DNA of 64,000 nt from positions 51,715 through 115,714 of the forward strand of contig CANPTH010000004.1 in the NCBI GenBank assembly GCA_947576945.1, given 5' to 3'. The stretch's first letter is position 1. Each line of letters opens with the position of its first letter. The notes below the pieces were generated by a model. The model searched no databases and was not told the DNA's origin. It worked only from the letters and a program-made list of their open reading frames with translations. Source of the DNA: an uncultured Lachnospiraceae bacterium. Its GTDB lineage: Bacteria; Bacillota; Clostridia; Lachnospirales; Lachnospiraceae. This document shows, in pieces, positions 18,753 through 27,522 of the stretch. Position numbers and translations under genes: made by a program.

Positions 18753-19013
18753 ATGGGAAGGCTGATTCATGTAGGATTCGGTAACGTGGTCAATACGGGA
18801 AAGATCATCGCGATCGTCAGCCCGGATTCTGCACCGATTAAGCGTATGGTGCAGAAGGCGAAAGAGACGGGAACAGCGATAGACGCTACACAGGGGCGTA
18901 AAACGAAGGCAGTGCTGGTGATGGAGAACAATCAGATCGTATTGTCGGCTTTACTTCCGGAGACCATTTCCGGCAGAGCACAGATGGAAGGCGGAGAAGC
19001 GGATGAAACGTAA
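18753..19013 (+). CDS. remA: RemA-family DNA-binding regulator (DUF370)
   Basis: 86 aa. The start MGRLIHVGFGNVVNTGKIIA is characteristic, followed by SPDSAPIKRMVQKAK and DATQGRKTKAVLVM. In B. subtilis RemA activates biofilm matrix and osmoprotection genes. The start chosen is the family one; the frame is open 23 codons upstream. It overlaps gmk by 11 bp. Confidence 0.93.
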   Translation: MGRLIHVGFGNVVNTGKIIAIVSPDSAPIKRMVQKAKETGTAIDATQGRKTKAVLVMENNQIVLSALLPETISGRAQMEGGEADET

Positions 19014-19626
19014 AGGTATTTTGATCATTATTTCCGGGTTTTCCGGAGCAGGGAAGGGAACACTGGTCAAGAAACTGGTTGAGAAATATGATGGGTATGC
19101 GTTGTCTATTTCTGCAACGACCAGAGAACCCAGGCCGGGAGAAGTGGACGGCCGGGAATACTTTTTTCTGAAAAAGGAAGAGTTTGAAAATAAGATTGCC
19201 GGGAACGGGCTGATCGAGTATGCCTGTTATTGCGACAATTATTATGGAACGCCGCGGGAATATGTGGAAGAGCAGCTGGAGGACGGCCGGGATGTGATTC
19301 TGGAGATCGAGATCCAGGGCGCCCATAAGGTGAAGAAGCAGTATCCGGATGCATTGACGCTTTTTGTCATGACGCCTGATGCCGAGGAACTCAGATACAG
19401 GCTCGAAAGCAGGGGGACGGAGACTGCGGAAGTGATTGAGAAACGTATGCAGCGTGCTGCTGAAGAGGCAATGGGAATTGAGAAGTATGAGTACATCGTG
19501 GTAAACGATAATCTGGAAAGGTGTGTCGACGAGGTACACAGGATTATCATGGCGGCTCATAATGCGGCCCATAGAAACAGGGAATTTATCGATAATATCA
19601 GAAAAGAACTGGAAGGAGAGAAGTGA
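19003..19626 (+). CDS. gmk: Guanylate kinase
   Basis: 207 aa P-loop kinase with GFSGAGKGTLVK at the N-terminus, the GMP-binding segment SISATTREPRPGEVDGREYFF, and the lid region near RGTETAEVIEKRMQRA. It converts GMP to GDP with ATP. Its stop overlaps the rpoZ start (TGATG). Confidence 0.97.
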   Translation: MKRKGILIIISGFSGAGKGTLVKKLVEKYDGYALSISATTREPRPGEVDGREYFFLKKEEFENKIAGNGLIEYACYCDNYYGTPREYVEEQLEDGRDVILEIEIQGAHKVKKQYPDALTLFVMTPDAEELRYRLESRGTETAEVIEKRMQRAAEEAMGIEKYEYIVVNDNLERCVDEVHRIIMAAHNAAHRNREFIDNIRKELEGEK

Positions 19627-19883
19627 TGTTACATCCATCTTATGCAGATTTGATCAATGTAGTAAACAGCGGAGTCGAGGAAGGAGAGGATCCGGTAGTA
19701 AACAGCAGATATTCTATCGTGATGGCTACTTCCAAGAGGGCGAGGCAGATCATTGCCGGCGATGAGGAGCTGGTGGACGGAAAGGGAAAGAAGGCGTTGT
19801 CCGTGGCAGTGGAAGAATTGAACCAGGGCAAGATCAAGATCCTGGGTGAGGAAGAGAAGGAAGAGGAAACGGAAGAAGAATAA
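19626..19883 (+). CDS. rpoZ: RNA polymerase omega subunit
   Basis: 85 aa. The omega signature is present: VNSRYSIVMATSKRARQI and KKALSVAVEELNQGKIKI. The C-terminal tail is acidic (EEEKEEETEEE). A GTG at 19623 is in frame; the ATG at 19626 overlaps the gmk stop by one base and is preferred. Gene order gmk-rpoZ is conserved. Confidence 0.95.
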   Translation: MLHPSYADLINVVNSGVEEGEDPVVNSRYSIVMATSKRARQIIAGDEELVDGKGKKALSVAVEELNQGKIKILGEEEKEEETEEE

Positions 19884-19886
19884 AAA

Positions 19887-21254
19887 GTGGAACAGCAGAA
19901 CAGTTATGGCATGAAAAAGAAAATATTGTTTGTATCTCTCGGATGTGATAAGAATCTGGTGGATTCCGAGATGATGCTGGGACTGCTGGCAAAGAATGGC
20001 TGTGAATTTACCGACGACGAGCGGGAAGCAGACGTTGTGGTGGTCAATACCTGTTGTTTTATCAACGACGCCAAGGAAGAGAGCATTAATGCCATACTGG
20101 AGATGGCGGAGTTGAGGAAGACAGGCGCCATCCAGGGTCTGATTGTAGCCGGATGTCTTGCGCAGCGGTACAAAGAGGAGATCCAGACGGAGATTCCGGA
20201 GGTGGATGCCATTCTGGGGACTATGGCCATCGATGAGATCGTGAAAACCCTGGAGGAGGTTTGCAGTGGCGCAAAAAGCAGCCATTATAAAAGTCTGGAT
20301 GAAAAGCCGCTGACAGGTGTGGAGCGTGTGGTTACTACGGGCGGTCATTATGCTTATCTTAAAATTGCAGAAGGATGCGACAAGCATTGTACCTACTGCA
20401 TCATTCCCAGGGTGCGGGGAAATTACCGCAGTGTGCCGATGGAGAGTCTGGTGCAGGAAGCAGAACGGCTGGCGGAGCAGGGAGTCAGAGAATTGATTCT
20501 TGTGGCCCAGGAGACGACGTTGTATGGAGTTGATTTATATGGGCGCAAGGCGTTGCCGGAACTGCTGCACAGATTATGTGAAATCAGCGGGTTGTACTGG
20601 ATACGGATTCTGTACTGCTATCCGGAGGAGATTGACGGGGAACTGATCGAGACGATCCGGCAGGAGCAAAAGATCTGTCACTATCTGGATCTGCCCATTC
20701 AGCATGCTTCCGACACGATTCTGCGCAGAATGGGACGCAGGACGAACAGGGAACAGCTGGAACGTATGATTGCCAGACTGCGGCAGGAGATTCCGGATAT
20801 CTGTCTGAGAACCACGTTGATTACCGGCTTTCCGGGTGAAACGCAGGAGGATCACGAACAGCTGCTTGATTTCGTTGACCGTATGGAATTTGACCGTCTG
20901 GGGGTTTTTCTCTATTCTCAGGAGGAAGATACGCCGGCAGCGCTTATGGAAGGCCAGATCGAAGAGGAAGTCAAACAGAAACGGTTCGCGGAATTGATGG
21001 AACTGCAGCAGGAGATTGCTTTTGCGGCAGCAGAAGACATGTCAGACAGAGTGGTTACGGCTGTGATTGAGGGTAAAGTCGCGGATGAGAATGTGTATGT
21101 AGCGCGAACCTATAAAGATGCGCCCGGTGTGGATGGACTGTTGTTCGTGAATACGGAACGGGAGCTGATGACCGGCGATTTTGTCAGAGTGAGAGTCAAT
21201 GGTGTCTATGAATATGATCTGATGGGAGTGTTAGAAGATGAATTTACCGAATAA
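19887..21254 (+). CDS. rimO: Ribosomal protein S12 methylthiotransferase RimO
   Basis: 455 aa, in order: UPF0004 domain (FVSLGCDKNLVDSEMML), radical SAM core with CDKHCTYCIIPR (CxxxCxxC cluster), and C-terminal TRAM domain. It methylthiolates Asp of ribosomal protein S12. The GTG at 19887 has a weak GGAAGAAG upstream; the ATG at 19911 (MKKKILFVSLGCD) is the alternative start and closer to the family's. It overlaps pgsA by 17 bp. Confidence 0.95.
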   Translation: MEQQNSYGMKKKILFVSLGCDKNLVDSEMMLGLLAKNGCEFTDDEREADVVVVNTCCFINDAKEESINAILEMAELRKTGAIQGLIVAGCLAQRYKEEIQTEIPEVDAILGTMAIDEIVKTLEEVCSGAKSSHYKSLDEKPLTGVERVVTTGGHYAYLKIAEGCDKHCTYCIIPRVRGNYRSVPMESLVQEAERLAEQGVRELILVAQETTLYGVDLYGRKALPELLHRLCEISGLYWIRILYCYPEEIDGELIETIRQEQKICHYLDLPIQHASDTILRRMGRRTNREQLERMIARLRQEIPDICLRTTLITGFPGETQEDHEQLLDFVDRMEFDRLGVFLYSQEEDTPAALMEGQIEEEVKQKRFAELMELQQEIAFAAAEDMSDRVVTAVIEGKVADENVYVARTYKDAPGVDGLLFVNTERELMTGDFVRVRVNGVYEYDLMGVLEDEFTE

Positions 21255-21771
21255 ATTGACAATGTTTCGTGTGATTTTGATTCCTTTTTTTGTGGTGTTT
21301 CTTTTGGTTGAAATGACAGCTGTCGATAAATGGATAGCGCTGGCTATTTTTATTATTGCCAGTCTGACAGATTTTTTGGACGGCAAGATTGCCCGTAAAT
21401 ACAATCTGGTAACGAATTTCGGCAAGTTTATGGATCCGCTGGCGGATAAACTGTTGGTTTGTTCTGCCTTGATCTGTCTTGTGGCGCTTGAAAGGATTCC
21501 GGCCTGGATGGTTATTGTCATCATTGCCAGAGAATTTATTATCAGTGGTTTCCGGCTGGTGGCATCGGATAACGGCGTAGTGATTGCTGCCAGTTACTGG
21601 GGGAAATTCAAGACTACTTTCCAGATAGTCATGATCTGTCTGATGATCGCGGATCTGGAGGCACTGCAGATTATCACGACGATTGTGACCTGGGTGGCTG
21701 TGATTCTCACGGTAGTATCGCTGGTGGATTATCTGGTAAAGAATAAGGATGTTATGAAGGATACGAAGTAA
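21238..21771 (+). CDS. pgsA: CDP-diacylglycerol-glycerol-3-phosphate 3-phosphatidyltransferase
   Basis: 177 aa, four to five membrane helices. The CDP-alcohol phosphotransferase motif is complete between residues about 45 and 70 (DFLDGKIARK, then GKFMDPLADK). It makes phosphatidylglycerol phosphate. The order rimO-pgsA-cinA is standard in Clostridia. Confidence 0.95.
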   Translation: MNLPNKLTMFRVILIPFFVVFLLVEMTAVDKWIALAIFIIASLTDFLDGKIARKYNLVTNFGKFMDPLADKLLVCSALICLVALERIPAWMVIVIIAREFIISGFRLVASDNGVVIAASYWGKFKTTFQIVMICLMIADLEALQIITTIVTWVAVILTVVSLVDYLVKNKDVMKDTK

Positions 21772-21860
21772 GACGTCTGAAGTATACTCTTGTGAAGCAG
21801 TCGGAAGGTTGTTTGTCTGGCATCATTGTAAATGTGGAGAGAACATAGAAGGATAAGAAT

Positions 21861-23132
21861 ATGATCGTAGAACTGATTTCAGTGGGAACAGAGATTTTAT
21901 TGGGTAATATCGTGAATACCAACGCGGCCTTTCTGTCCGAGAAATGTGCAGGACTGGGCCTTTCCTGTTATTATCAGGATGTGGTTGGAGACAATGAGGA
22001 CAGGCTGTATGAGACAATAAAAACAGCGCTTGGCAGAGCCGATATCCTGATTTTGTCAGGCGGGCTCGGGCCGACACAGGATGATCTGACGAAGGAAGTG
22101 GCAGCCAGGGCAATGGGCAGGAGCCTGTATCTCCATGAGGAGAGTAAGGCGGCCATTCAGAGCTTTTTTGATAAGAGAGGTCTGGAGATTACGGATAATA
22201 ACTGGAAGCAGGCCATGGTGCCGGAGGGCTGTATTGTAGTGGCCAATCCAAATGGCACTGCGCCGGGCATCATTATGGCAGAGAACGGTAAGCACGTGAT
22301 TTTGATGCCGGGACCGCCGAATGAGATGATTCCCATGTTTGAGACATCAATCATGCCTTATTTAAGCAGTCTGCAGTCCTGTGTGATCTATTCACAGACC
22401 GTGAAGATCTGCGGTGTGGGAGAGAGCAAGGCGGAGACCATGGTGGCGGATCTGATCAGGGAGCAGACCAATCCGACTCTGGCTACCTATGCCAAGACCG
22501 GTGAAGTGCACCTGCGTGTGACGGCCAGGGCTGAGGATGAGAAAGCGGCCAGAAAGCTGGTGAAGCCGATGGTTAAAGAATTAAAGGGAAGGTTCGGCAA
22601 TCATGTCTATACAACGGAAGACGACGTGACGCTGGAGAAGGCAGTGGTGGATCTTCTGCTGGCCAACGGGTTGACGGTGAGTACAGTGGAATCCTGTACG
22701 GGAGGACTGGTGGCGGCCAGGCTGATTAATGTACCTGGGGTGTCTGAAGTCTTTAAGTCGGGATATATCACTTATTCAAATAAGGCAAAGCGCAGGCTGC
22801 TGGGTATTAAGAAGAATACACTTACGAAACATGGAGCAGTCAGTGAAGAGGTTGCCAGAGATATGGCGAAAGGCGCGGCGACGGTGTCCAAAGCGGATGT
22901 TGTGGTCAGTATTACAGGGATTGCCGGGCCGGATGGCGGTACGGAGGAGAAGCCTGTCGGATTGGTGTATATTGGTTGTTATGTATGTGGGCGGCACACG
23001 GTCAAAAAGTGTCTTTTCAGCGGCGACCGTGCCAAGATCAGGGAGAATACGGTTTCTGCTGCCTTGTCCCTGATGCGGGAATGTATTTTACAGTATTACA
23101 GTGAAGTGACATTTGGCGGCAAAGATAAATAA
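21861..23132 (+). CDS. cinA: CinA: nicotinamide mononucleotide deamidase-related protein
   Basis: 423 aa. The N-terminal molybdopterin-binding-like domain has VGTEILLGNIVNTNAAFLSE and LSGGLGPTQDDLTKE. The C-terminal amidohydrolase domain has VSTVESCTGGLVAARL and ITGIAGPDGGTEEKPVG. It recycles NMN and pyridine nucleotide by-products. In many Clostridia recA follows directly; here recA is at 62.0 kb. Confidence 0.95.
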   Translation: MIVELISVGTEILLGNIVNTNAAFLSEKCAGLGLSCYYQDVVGDNEDRLYETIKTALGRADILILSGGLGPTQDDLTKEVAARAMGRSLYLHEESKAAIQSFFDKRGLEITDNNWKQAMVPEGCIVVANPNGTAPGIIMAENGKHVILMPGPPNEMIPMFETSIMPYLSSLQSCVIYSQTVKICGVGESKAETMVADLIREQTNPTLATYAKTGEVHLRVTARAEDEKAARKLVKPMVKELKGRFGNHVYTTEDDVTLEKAVVDLLLANGLTVSTVESCTGGLVAARLINVPGVSEVFKSGYITYSNKAKRRLLGIKKNTLTKHGAVSEEVARDMAKGAATVSKADVVVSITGIAGPDGGTEEKPVGLVYIGCYVCGRHTVKKCLFSGDRAKIRENTVSAALSLMRECILQYYSEVTFGGKDK

Positions 23133-23169
23133 AGTAACGCATGTATTGGAGAGGCGGAGGGAAGAATGA

Positions 23170-24384
23170 ATGGGCCGACCGGAAGAGTTTGATGATTATA
23201 ACAGAAGCAGAGGAGAATTGGATGGGAGTTCTGATCCGTACAATGGCGGTTCTTATTACAACCCTGATGAAGGACAGGGAATGTATGGGAATAATGGATA
23301 TCAGCAGAATAACCCATACAATAACAGTCCTTACAGTAACAATCGGTACAGCAAAAATCAGTACAGCCCATTGGCTCCTCCGGCCAGGAAGAATAATATA
23401 CCATTGATTATCGGGATTGTGACAGGTATTATTATATTATTTCTGATTGCTGTTTTTGCTCTGACCTACAGAGTGGTATCGTTATACGTTGAAAGGCGGG
23501 AGAAGTCCGGCAGAAATTTTGAGGAACATGAGTTTAACGATGACAGACAGGAAAAACGGCGTCAGAGTAGTGAGCAGGAAAAAGATCCGTACGATTATGA
23601 TTACGACGATTATTTTGATGATGAGTATCGTTATGATGACTATTTTGACGATGGATATGCTTATGATGATTACTTTAACGACGATTTTTTCTATGATGAT
23701 TATGGTTATGGCAATGAGTATTATTATGGAGATAAGCCTGACTTCGACAATGATCAGTATTATACGTTACATGACGATATCAAGTCGGATCTTTCTTATT
23801 CGGTAGATTTTGAATATTATGAATATGATACCGATAAAGAAAATGTGGAAATCATAGTGTCCTATCCTGTCATAAAAGGAGAGAAAGTACCGAATCTGGA
23901 ACATCTGAACAGTGTGATTTCCGAGGAGAAGAATCTGTTCAAAGACTATTTCGAAGAAGAGTATGCTGGTTATATGGATAACGAGAATGGTTATTTTTCT
24001 GCGCTTTCGTCCGGATATGTTACTTATATGGATGAAGAGAAGATGAGCATCGTATTTGCGGAATATATGTATACTGATTACTATAATGAAGCATTTCTGT
24101 ACAGCATCAATATCGATATGGAGAATGGAGTCATTCTGGACAATGAGAATATGTTGAACCTTGATGATGATTTTTCTGTAGAGTTTCGAAAGAAGAGCGA
24201 TTTGCAAAATGGAGAGATTGCCTATCTTACGGGCATGACAGATCAGGAGATCACGAATTATTTTAATTCTTCAAATATTATCGTATTCTATACGCCTCAG
24301 GGTATGGAGATCGGATTTAATTACGAGGAGGGGTGGGTAACGATTACCTGTAAAGAATATGAGGAGTATCTTAAAGTTTTCTGA
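23170..24384 (+). CDS. Single-pass membrane protein with Tyr/Asp-rich linker and RsiV/DUF3298-like C-terminus
   Basis: 404 aa. The N-terminus (about 1-73) is Asn/Tyr/Gly-rich and cytosolic by charge. One transmembrane helix follows (about 77-102, IPLIIGIVTGIIILFLIAVF), then a charged stretch, then an unusual block at about 138-200 in which units like YDDYFDD recur four times. The C-terminal 200 residues resemble the extracytoplasmic DUF3298/RsiV-type domain by pattern (VEIIVSYPVIKGEKVPNLEHLN). No sigma factor gene is adjacent, so an anti-sigma role is not supported. Function unknown. Confidence 0.7.
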   Translation: MGRPEEFDDYNRSRGELDGSSDPYNGGSYYNPDEGQGMYGNNGYQQNNPYNNSPYSNNRYSKNQYSPLAPPARKNNIPLIIGIVTGIIILFLIAVFALTYRVVSLYVERREKSGRNFEEHEFNDDRQEKRRQSSEQEKDPYDYDYDDYFDDEYRYDDYFDDGYAYDDYFNDDFFYDDYGYGNEYYYGDKPDFDNDQYYTLHDDIKSDLSYSVDFEYYEYDTDKENVEIIVSYPVIKGEKVPNLEHLNSVISEEKNLFKDYFEEEYAGYMDNENGYFSALSSGYVTYMDEEKMSIVFAEYMYTDYYNEAFLYSINIDMENGVILDNENMLNLDDDFSVEFRKKSDLQNGEIAYLTGMTDQEITNYFNSSNIIVFYTPQGMEIGFNYEEGWVTITCKEYEEYLKVF

Positions 24385-24431
24385 TGTTATGGATCGTAAA
24401 AGGCAGACTTATTTGTCGTTTGCCATAAAAG

Positions 24432-24773
24432 TCAAAGATGGGGGTCTGCTATAATATCCAGTATATCATCAAAAATAATTTTGGTATTTACAATCTGCAG
24501 CAACCGGCTGGTTTCTTCAATTCTGGCAACCATGCCGGTTATTTTAAGGTATTCGTTCTGGTGAAAGTAGATGACGGAGGCAATCTGACCTTTGACAAGG
24601 CCATGCATTTTGCGGTCCAGCTCTTCCGCCATTTCTTCGGATAACTCTATTTTTGGTACCGTGATCTTCTCACGGGCCGCAAGGGCGTCCGGCAGGCCTT
24701 TTAAAGCCGCAAAAGGCATAAATTGTTTGGCTCTGTCTTCTATAGGCATTTTATGTCTGGGTCTACTCGCCAC
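24432..24773 (-). CDS. YolD-like protein
   Basis: 113 aa with the YolD-like family pattern (KMPIEDRAKQFMPFAALKGL at the start, VIYFHQNEYLKITGMV later). YolD-like genes commonly sit beside Y-family polymerase genes in Firmicutes and are thought to act with them. Its start overlaps the end of the polymerase gene by 11 bp, so they form one SOS operon here. Confidence 0.88.
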   Translation of the reverse strand: MASRPRHKMPIEDRAKQFMPFAALKGLPDALAAREKITVPKIELSEEMAEELDRKMHGLVKGQIASVIYFHQNEYLKITGMVARIEETSRLLQIVNTKIIFDDILDIIADPHL

Positions 24774-26028
24774 TTTTGTGTCCTCCGATCTGATGATTTC
24801 GTTCTCTGGTTGTGGCGCCCTCTTCCAGATTCATTCCTTTCAGGATGGCGTCTTTGCCGAACTTATTCTTGATACTGATAACGGCCTGCTGTATCTTCCG
24901 GCTGCGTTCTAATTGTGCTCCGTCAATGAAGAAATGATATTGATGGTATTCCTCCGGCATCACATTGTTGCAGGTGATATTGATACGGTGGATTGGGTAA
25001 TTGGGGTTGACAATCTGTCGATAAAGATCTGTTACTGCAGGAATGAGCAGCAGATCCGAGTTGGTCTCAGCGTCCGTGGAGACAGTGCCATGAGCAGAAG
25101 GGACGTTGAAGCGGTTGGCATAGCCTACATGAAGCGTGACCGAACAGGTGATCAGATTCTTCTCCACCAGATCCAGGCAGAGCAGATCCATCATTTCCTT
25201 GACTACGAGCAGTCCTTTTTCATAAGGATAATCACTGCCCAGCACCTGACCGCTGCCCAGACAGTTGGTGTGAGACCTGTAAGATTTGATATCTGCCATG
25301 GTGACGGGTTCACGGCCCCAGGCGTGGTCGATGAGGAGTTCTGCATCGATGCCAAAAAGCCGATAGAGGAAGTCTTCGTCGGTTTCGGCGATATCCCGCA
25401 TGGTGCGGATGCCGTAAGGTTCCAGCCGTCTTGCAGTACCGGAGCCGATCCGCCAGAAATCAGTAAGGGGACGATGGTTCCACAGCTGTGTCCGATAGTC
25501 ATTCTCGTTCAGCTCCCCAATAAAATCTTCTGCGTGCTTGGCAGTGATATCCAGAGCGACTTTGGCCAGATACAGATTGGTGCCAACACCGCAGGTGGCA
25601 CGTATTCCGGTGGTTCGATAGATGTCTGACATGATCCGCAGACCCAGCTCACGGGCGGAGAGGCGGTACAGCTCCAGATAGTCGGTCACATCCATGAATG
25701 CCTCGTCGATGGAGTAGACATGGATGTCATCTTTGGCGATATAGTTCAGATAAATGCTGTAAATGTCAGCGGCGGTGTCGATATATTTCTGCATGCGGGG
25801 TGGAGCGATTGTATATTTCACATGCTTCGGAATTTCGAAAAGGCGGCAGCGGTTCTTGATGCCAAGCGCTTTCATGGCAGGCGTGATGGCAAGGCAGATG
25901 GTTTTCTCGGTTCGTTCCGGGTCGGCTACGACCAGATTTTCAGTCATGGGATTCAGCCCTCTGGCCACACATTCTACAGAGGCATAGAAAGATTTCAAAT
26001 CGATACATAGATAGATGTTGTGTTTCAT
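24763..26028 (-). CDS. Y-family translesion DNA polymerase (UmuC/UvrX-like)
   Basis: 421 aa. The catalytic palm motifs are visible: IDLKSFYASVECV (first Asp) and VYSIDEAFMDVTDYL (the SIDE motif). A little-finger domain follows. It performs error-prone lesion bypass. It is the upstream gene of a pair with the yolD-like gene and lies about 100 bp downstream of a promoter overlapped by a LexA-type box (26132-26145). Confidence 0.92.
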   Translation of the reverse strand: MKHNIYLCIDLKSFYASVECVARGLNPMTENLVVADPERTEKTICLAITPAMKALGIKNRCRLFEIPKHVKYTIAPPRMQKYIDTAADIYSIYLNYIAKDDIHVYSIDEAFMDVTDYLELYRLSARELGLRIMSDIYRTTGIRATCGVGTNLYLAKVALDITAKHAEDFIGELNENDYRTQLWNHRPLTDFWRIGSGTARRLEPYGIRTMRDIAETDEDFLYRLFGIDAELLIDHAWGREPVTMADIKSYRSHTNCLGSGQVLGSDYPYEKGLLVVKEMMDLLCLDLVEKNLITCSVTLHVGYANRFNVPSAHGTVSTDAETNSDLLLIPAVTDLYRQIVNPNYPIHRINITCNNVMPEEYHQYHFFIDGAQLERSRKIQQAVISIKNKFGKDAILKGMNLEEGATTRERNHQIGGHKSGE

Positions 26029-26120
26029 GACGCTGCTCCTTGCACTGATCTGCGGAAAAGTGCCGGCGTTGTCTGAATTTGCAGTGTATGACCGGCAGCG
26101 GTTCCTGTACTTATGTTAAA

Positions 26121-26149
26121 AGTATAACATGCGAACATATGTTTGACAA
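26121..26149 (-). promoter_or_regulatory. SOS promoter with LexA box for umuC-yolD
   Basis: Read on the minus strand, TTGTCA (26144-26149) and TATACT (26121-26126) are spaced by exactly 17 bp. The spacer overlaps CGAACATATGTTTG (26132-26145), one base from the perfect Gram-positive LexA/DinR palindrome. Confidence 0.85.
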
Positions 26150-26313
26150 CTGAAAAAGAGAGGAATAGTCCATGACAGGCAGCCGAAATAATTGAGAATT
26201 TTGCCCGGATGGGTAGCAGTAAAGGTTCAGGTGTGATAGAATTTTTACATTGTGATAAGACAGAGACTCAGGCAGCGAATCAAATTATGAAGGAAAGATG
26301 GAGGCAAAGTACT

Positions 26314-27432
26314 ATGGAGAAAGCAAATGTTTATTTTACAACGTTCAAGGCGACAGCGCACGAGAATCTTCTGCAGAAGCTGCACCGCCTGATGAAAACA
26401 GCGGGGTTTGAGCAGATTGATTTTACAGACAAGTATGCCGCGATTAAGATTCATTTCGGGGAATATGGCAATCTGGCGTTCCTGCGTCCCAACTATGCAA
26501 GAGTGGTAGCGGATTATGTGAAGGAGATGGGAGGCAAACCGTTCCTGACGGATTGTAATACGCTGTATGTGGGCAGCAGGAAGAATGCCCTTGACCATTT
26601 GGAGACGGCATACATAAACGGATTCTCCCCGTATCAGACCGGCTGTCATGTGATTATCGGAGACGGTTTGAAGGGAACGGATGAAGCATTGGTTCCGATT
26701 AACGGTGAGTATGTGAAGGAGGCAAAGATCGGGCAGGCAGTCATGGATGCAGACGTGTTTATCTCGTTGACACATTTTAAGGGACATGAAGCAGCCGGAT
26801 TTGGCGGAGCGTTGAAAAATATCGGAATGGGCTGTGGGTCGAGAGCAGGTAAAATGGAACAGCACTATGAGGGAAAACCGAGCGTGGATCCTTCCGCCTG
26901 TATAGGTTGTGGCGCATGTGACAGGATATGTGCACACGCTGCTCCGGTGATTGAGAACGGTAAGGCGCACATCGACCATGAGAAGTGTGTTGGCTGTGGA
27001 CGATGCCTGGCGGCCTGTCCGAAAGATGCGATAACGGCAGATCTTTCGAATTCTGTAAAAGTGCTTAATTGTAAGATGGCTGAATACAGTCTGGCAGTAT
27101 GTAAAGACCGTCCCTGTTTCCATGTATCGCTGATCTGTGATGTATCACCGAACTGTGACTGCCATTCGGAGAATGATATTCCGATTATTCCCAATGTAGG
27201 AATGCTTGCGTCTTTTGATCCGGTGGCGCTGGATCAGGCCTGTGCGGATCTGTGTAATCAGATGACGCCGGTAGAAAGCAGCATCCTGGGAGAGAATCTG
27301 AAGAAGCACGGTAACGAGGAAGGGCATGATCATTTCCATATGACACATCCGGATACGGAGTGGAAGAGCTGCATTGCACATGCGGTAAAGATCGGATTGG
27401 GCACAGACCAGTATGAACTGGTTCAGATTTAA
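26314..27432 (+). CDS. DUF362 domain protein with two 4Fe-4S clusters
   Basis: 372 aa. The N-terminal DUF362 domain (about 1-190) has IKIHFGEYGNLAFLRP and SLTHFKGHEAAGFGGALKN. Two ferredoxin motifs follow, CIGCGACDRIC and CVGCGRCLAACP (about 195-240), and a short C-terminal domain. DUF362 proteins are anaerobic Fe-S proteins of uncertain reaction. The start at 26314 follows GGAGG; the frame is open to 26209 upstream. Confidence 0.88.
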   Translation: MEKANVYFTTFKATAHENLLQKLHRLMKTAGFEQIDFTDKYAAIKIHFGEYGNLAFLRPNYARVVADYVKEMGGKPFLTDCNTLYVGSRKNALDHLETAYINGFSPYQTGCHVIIGDGLKGTDEALVPINGEYVKEAKIGQAVMDADVFISLTHFKGHEAAGFGGALKNIGMGCGSRAGKMEQHYEGKPSVDPSACIGCGACDRICAHAAPVIENGKAHIDHEKCVGCGRCLAACPKDAITADLSNSVKVLNCKMAEYSLAVCKDRPCFHVSLICDVSPNCDCHSENDIPIIPNVGMLASFDPVALDQACADLCNQMTPVESSILGENLKKHGNEEGHDHFHMTHPDTEWKSCIAHAVKIGLGTDQYELVQI

Positions 27433-27522
27433 GCAGGTTCAGTCGGAATTTATGACGCTTTGGAATGAAGGAGTTAAAGGAGAAAACTGTAGGGTAAGCC
27501 TGCAATTTTCATGGAGGAGACG

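Noticed and set aside
23580..23800. Repetitive GAT/TAT-rich stretch as a possible CRISPR or satellite
   Set aside because: The repetition follows the YDDYFDD protein repeat; there are no regular direct repeats with unique spacers.
24913..25629. 238-aa plus-strand open frame inside umuC
   Set aside because: It is a shadow of the Y-family polymerase gene, whose motifs on the minus strand are clear.
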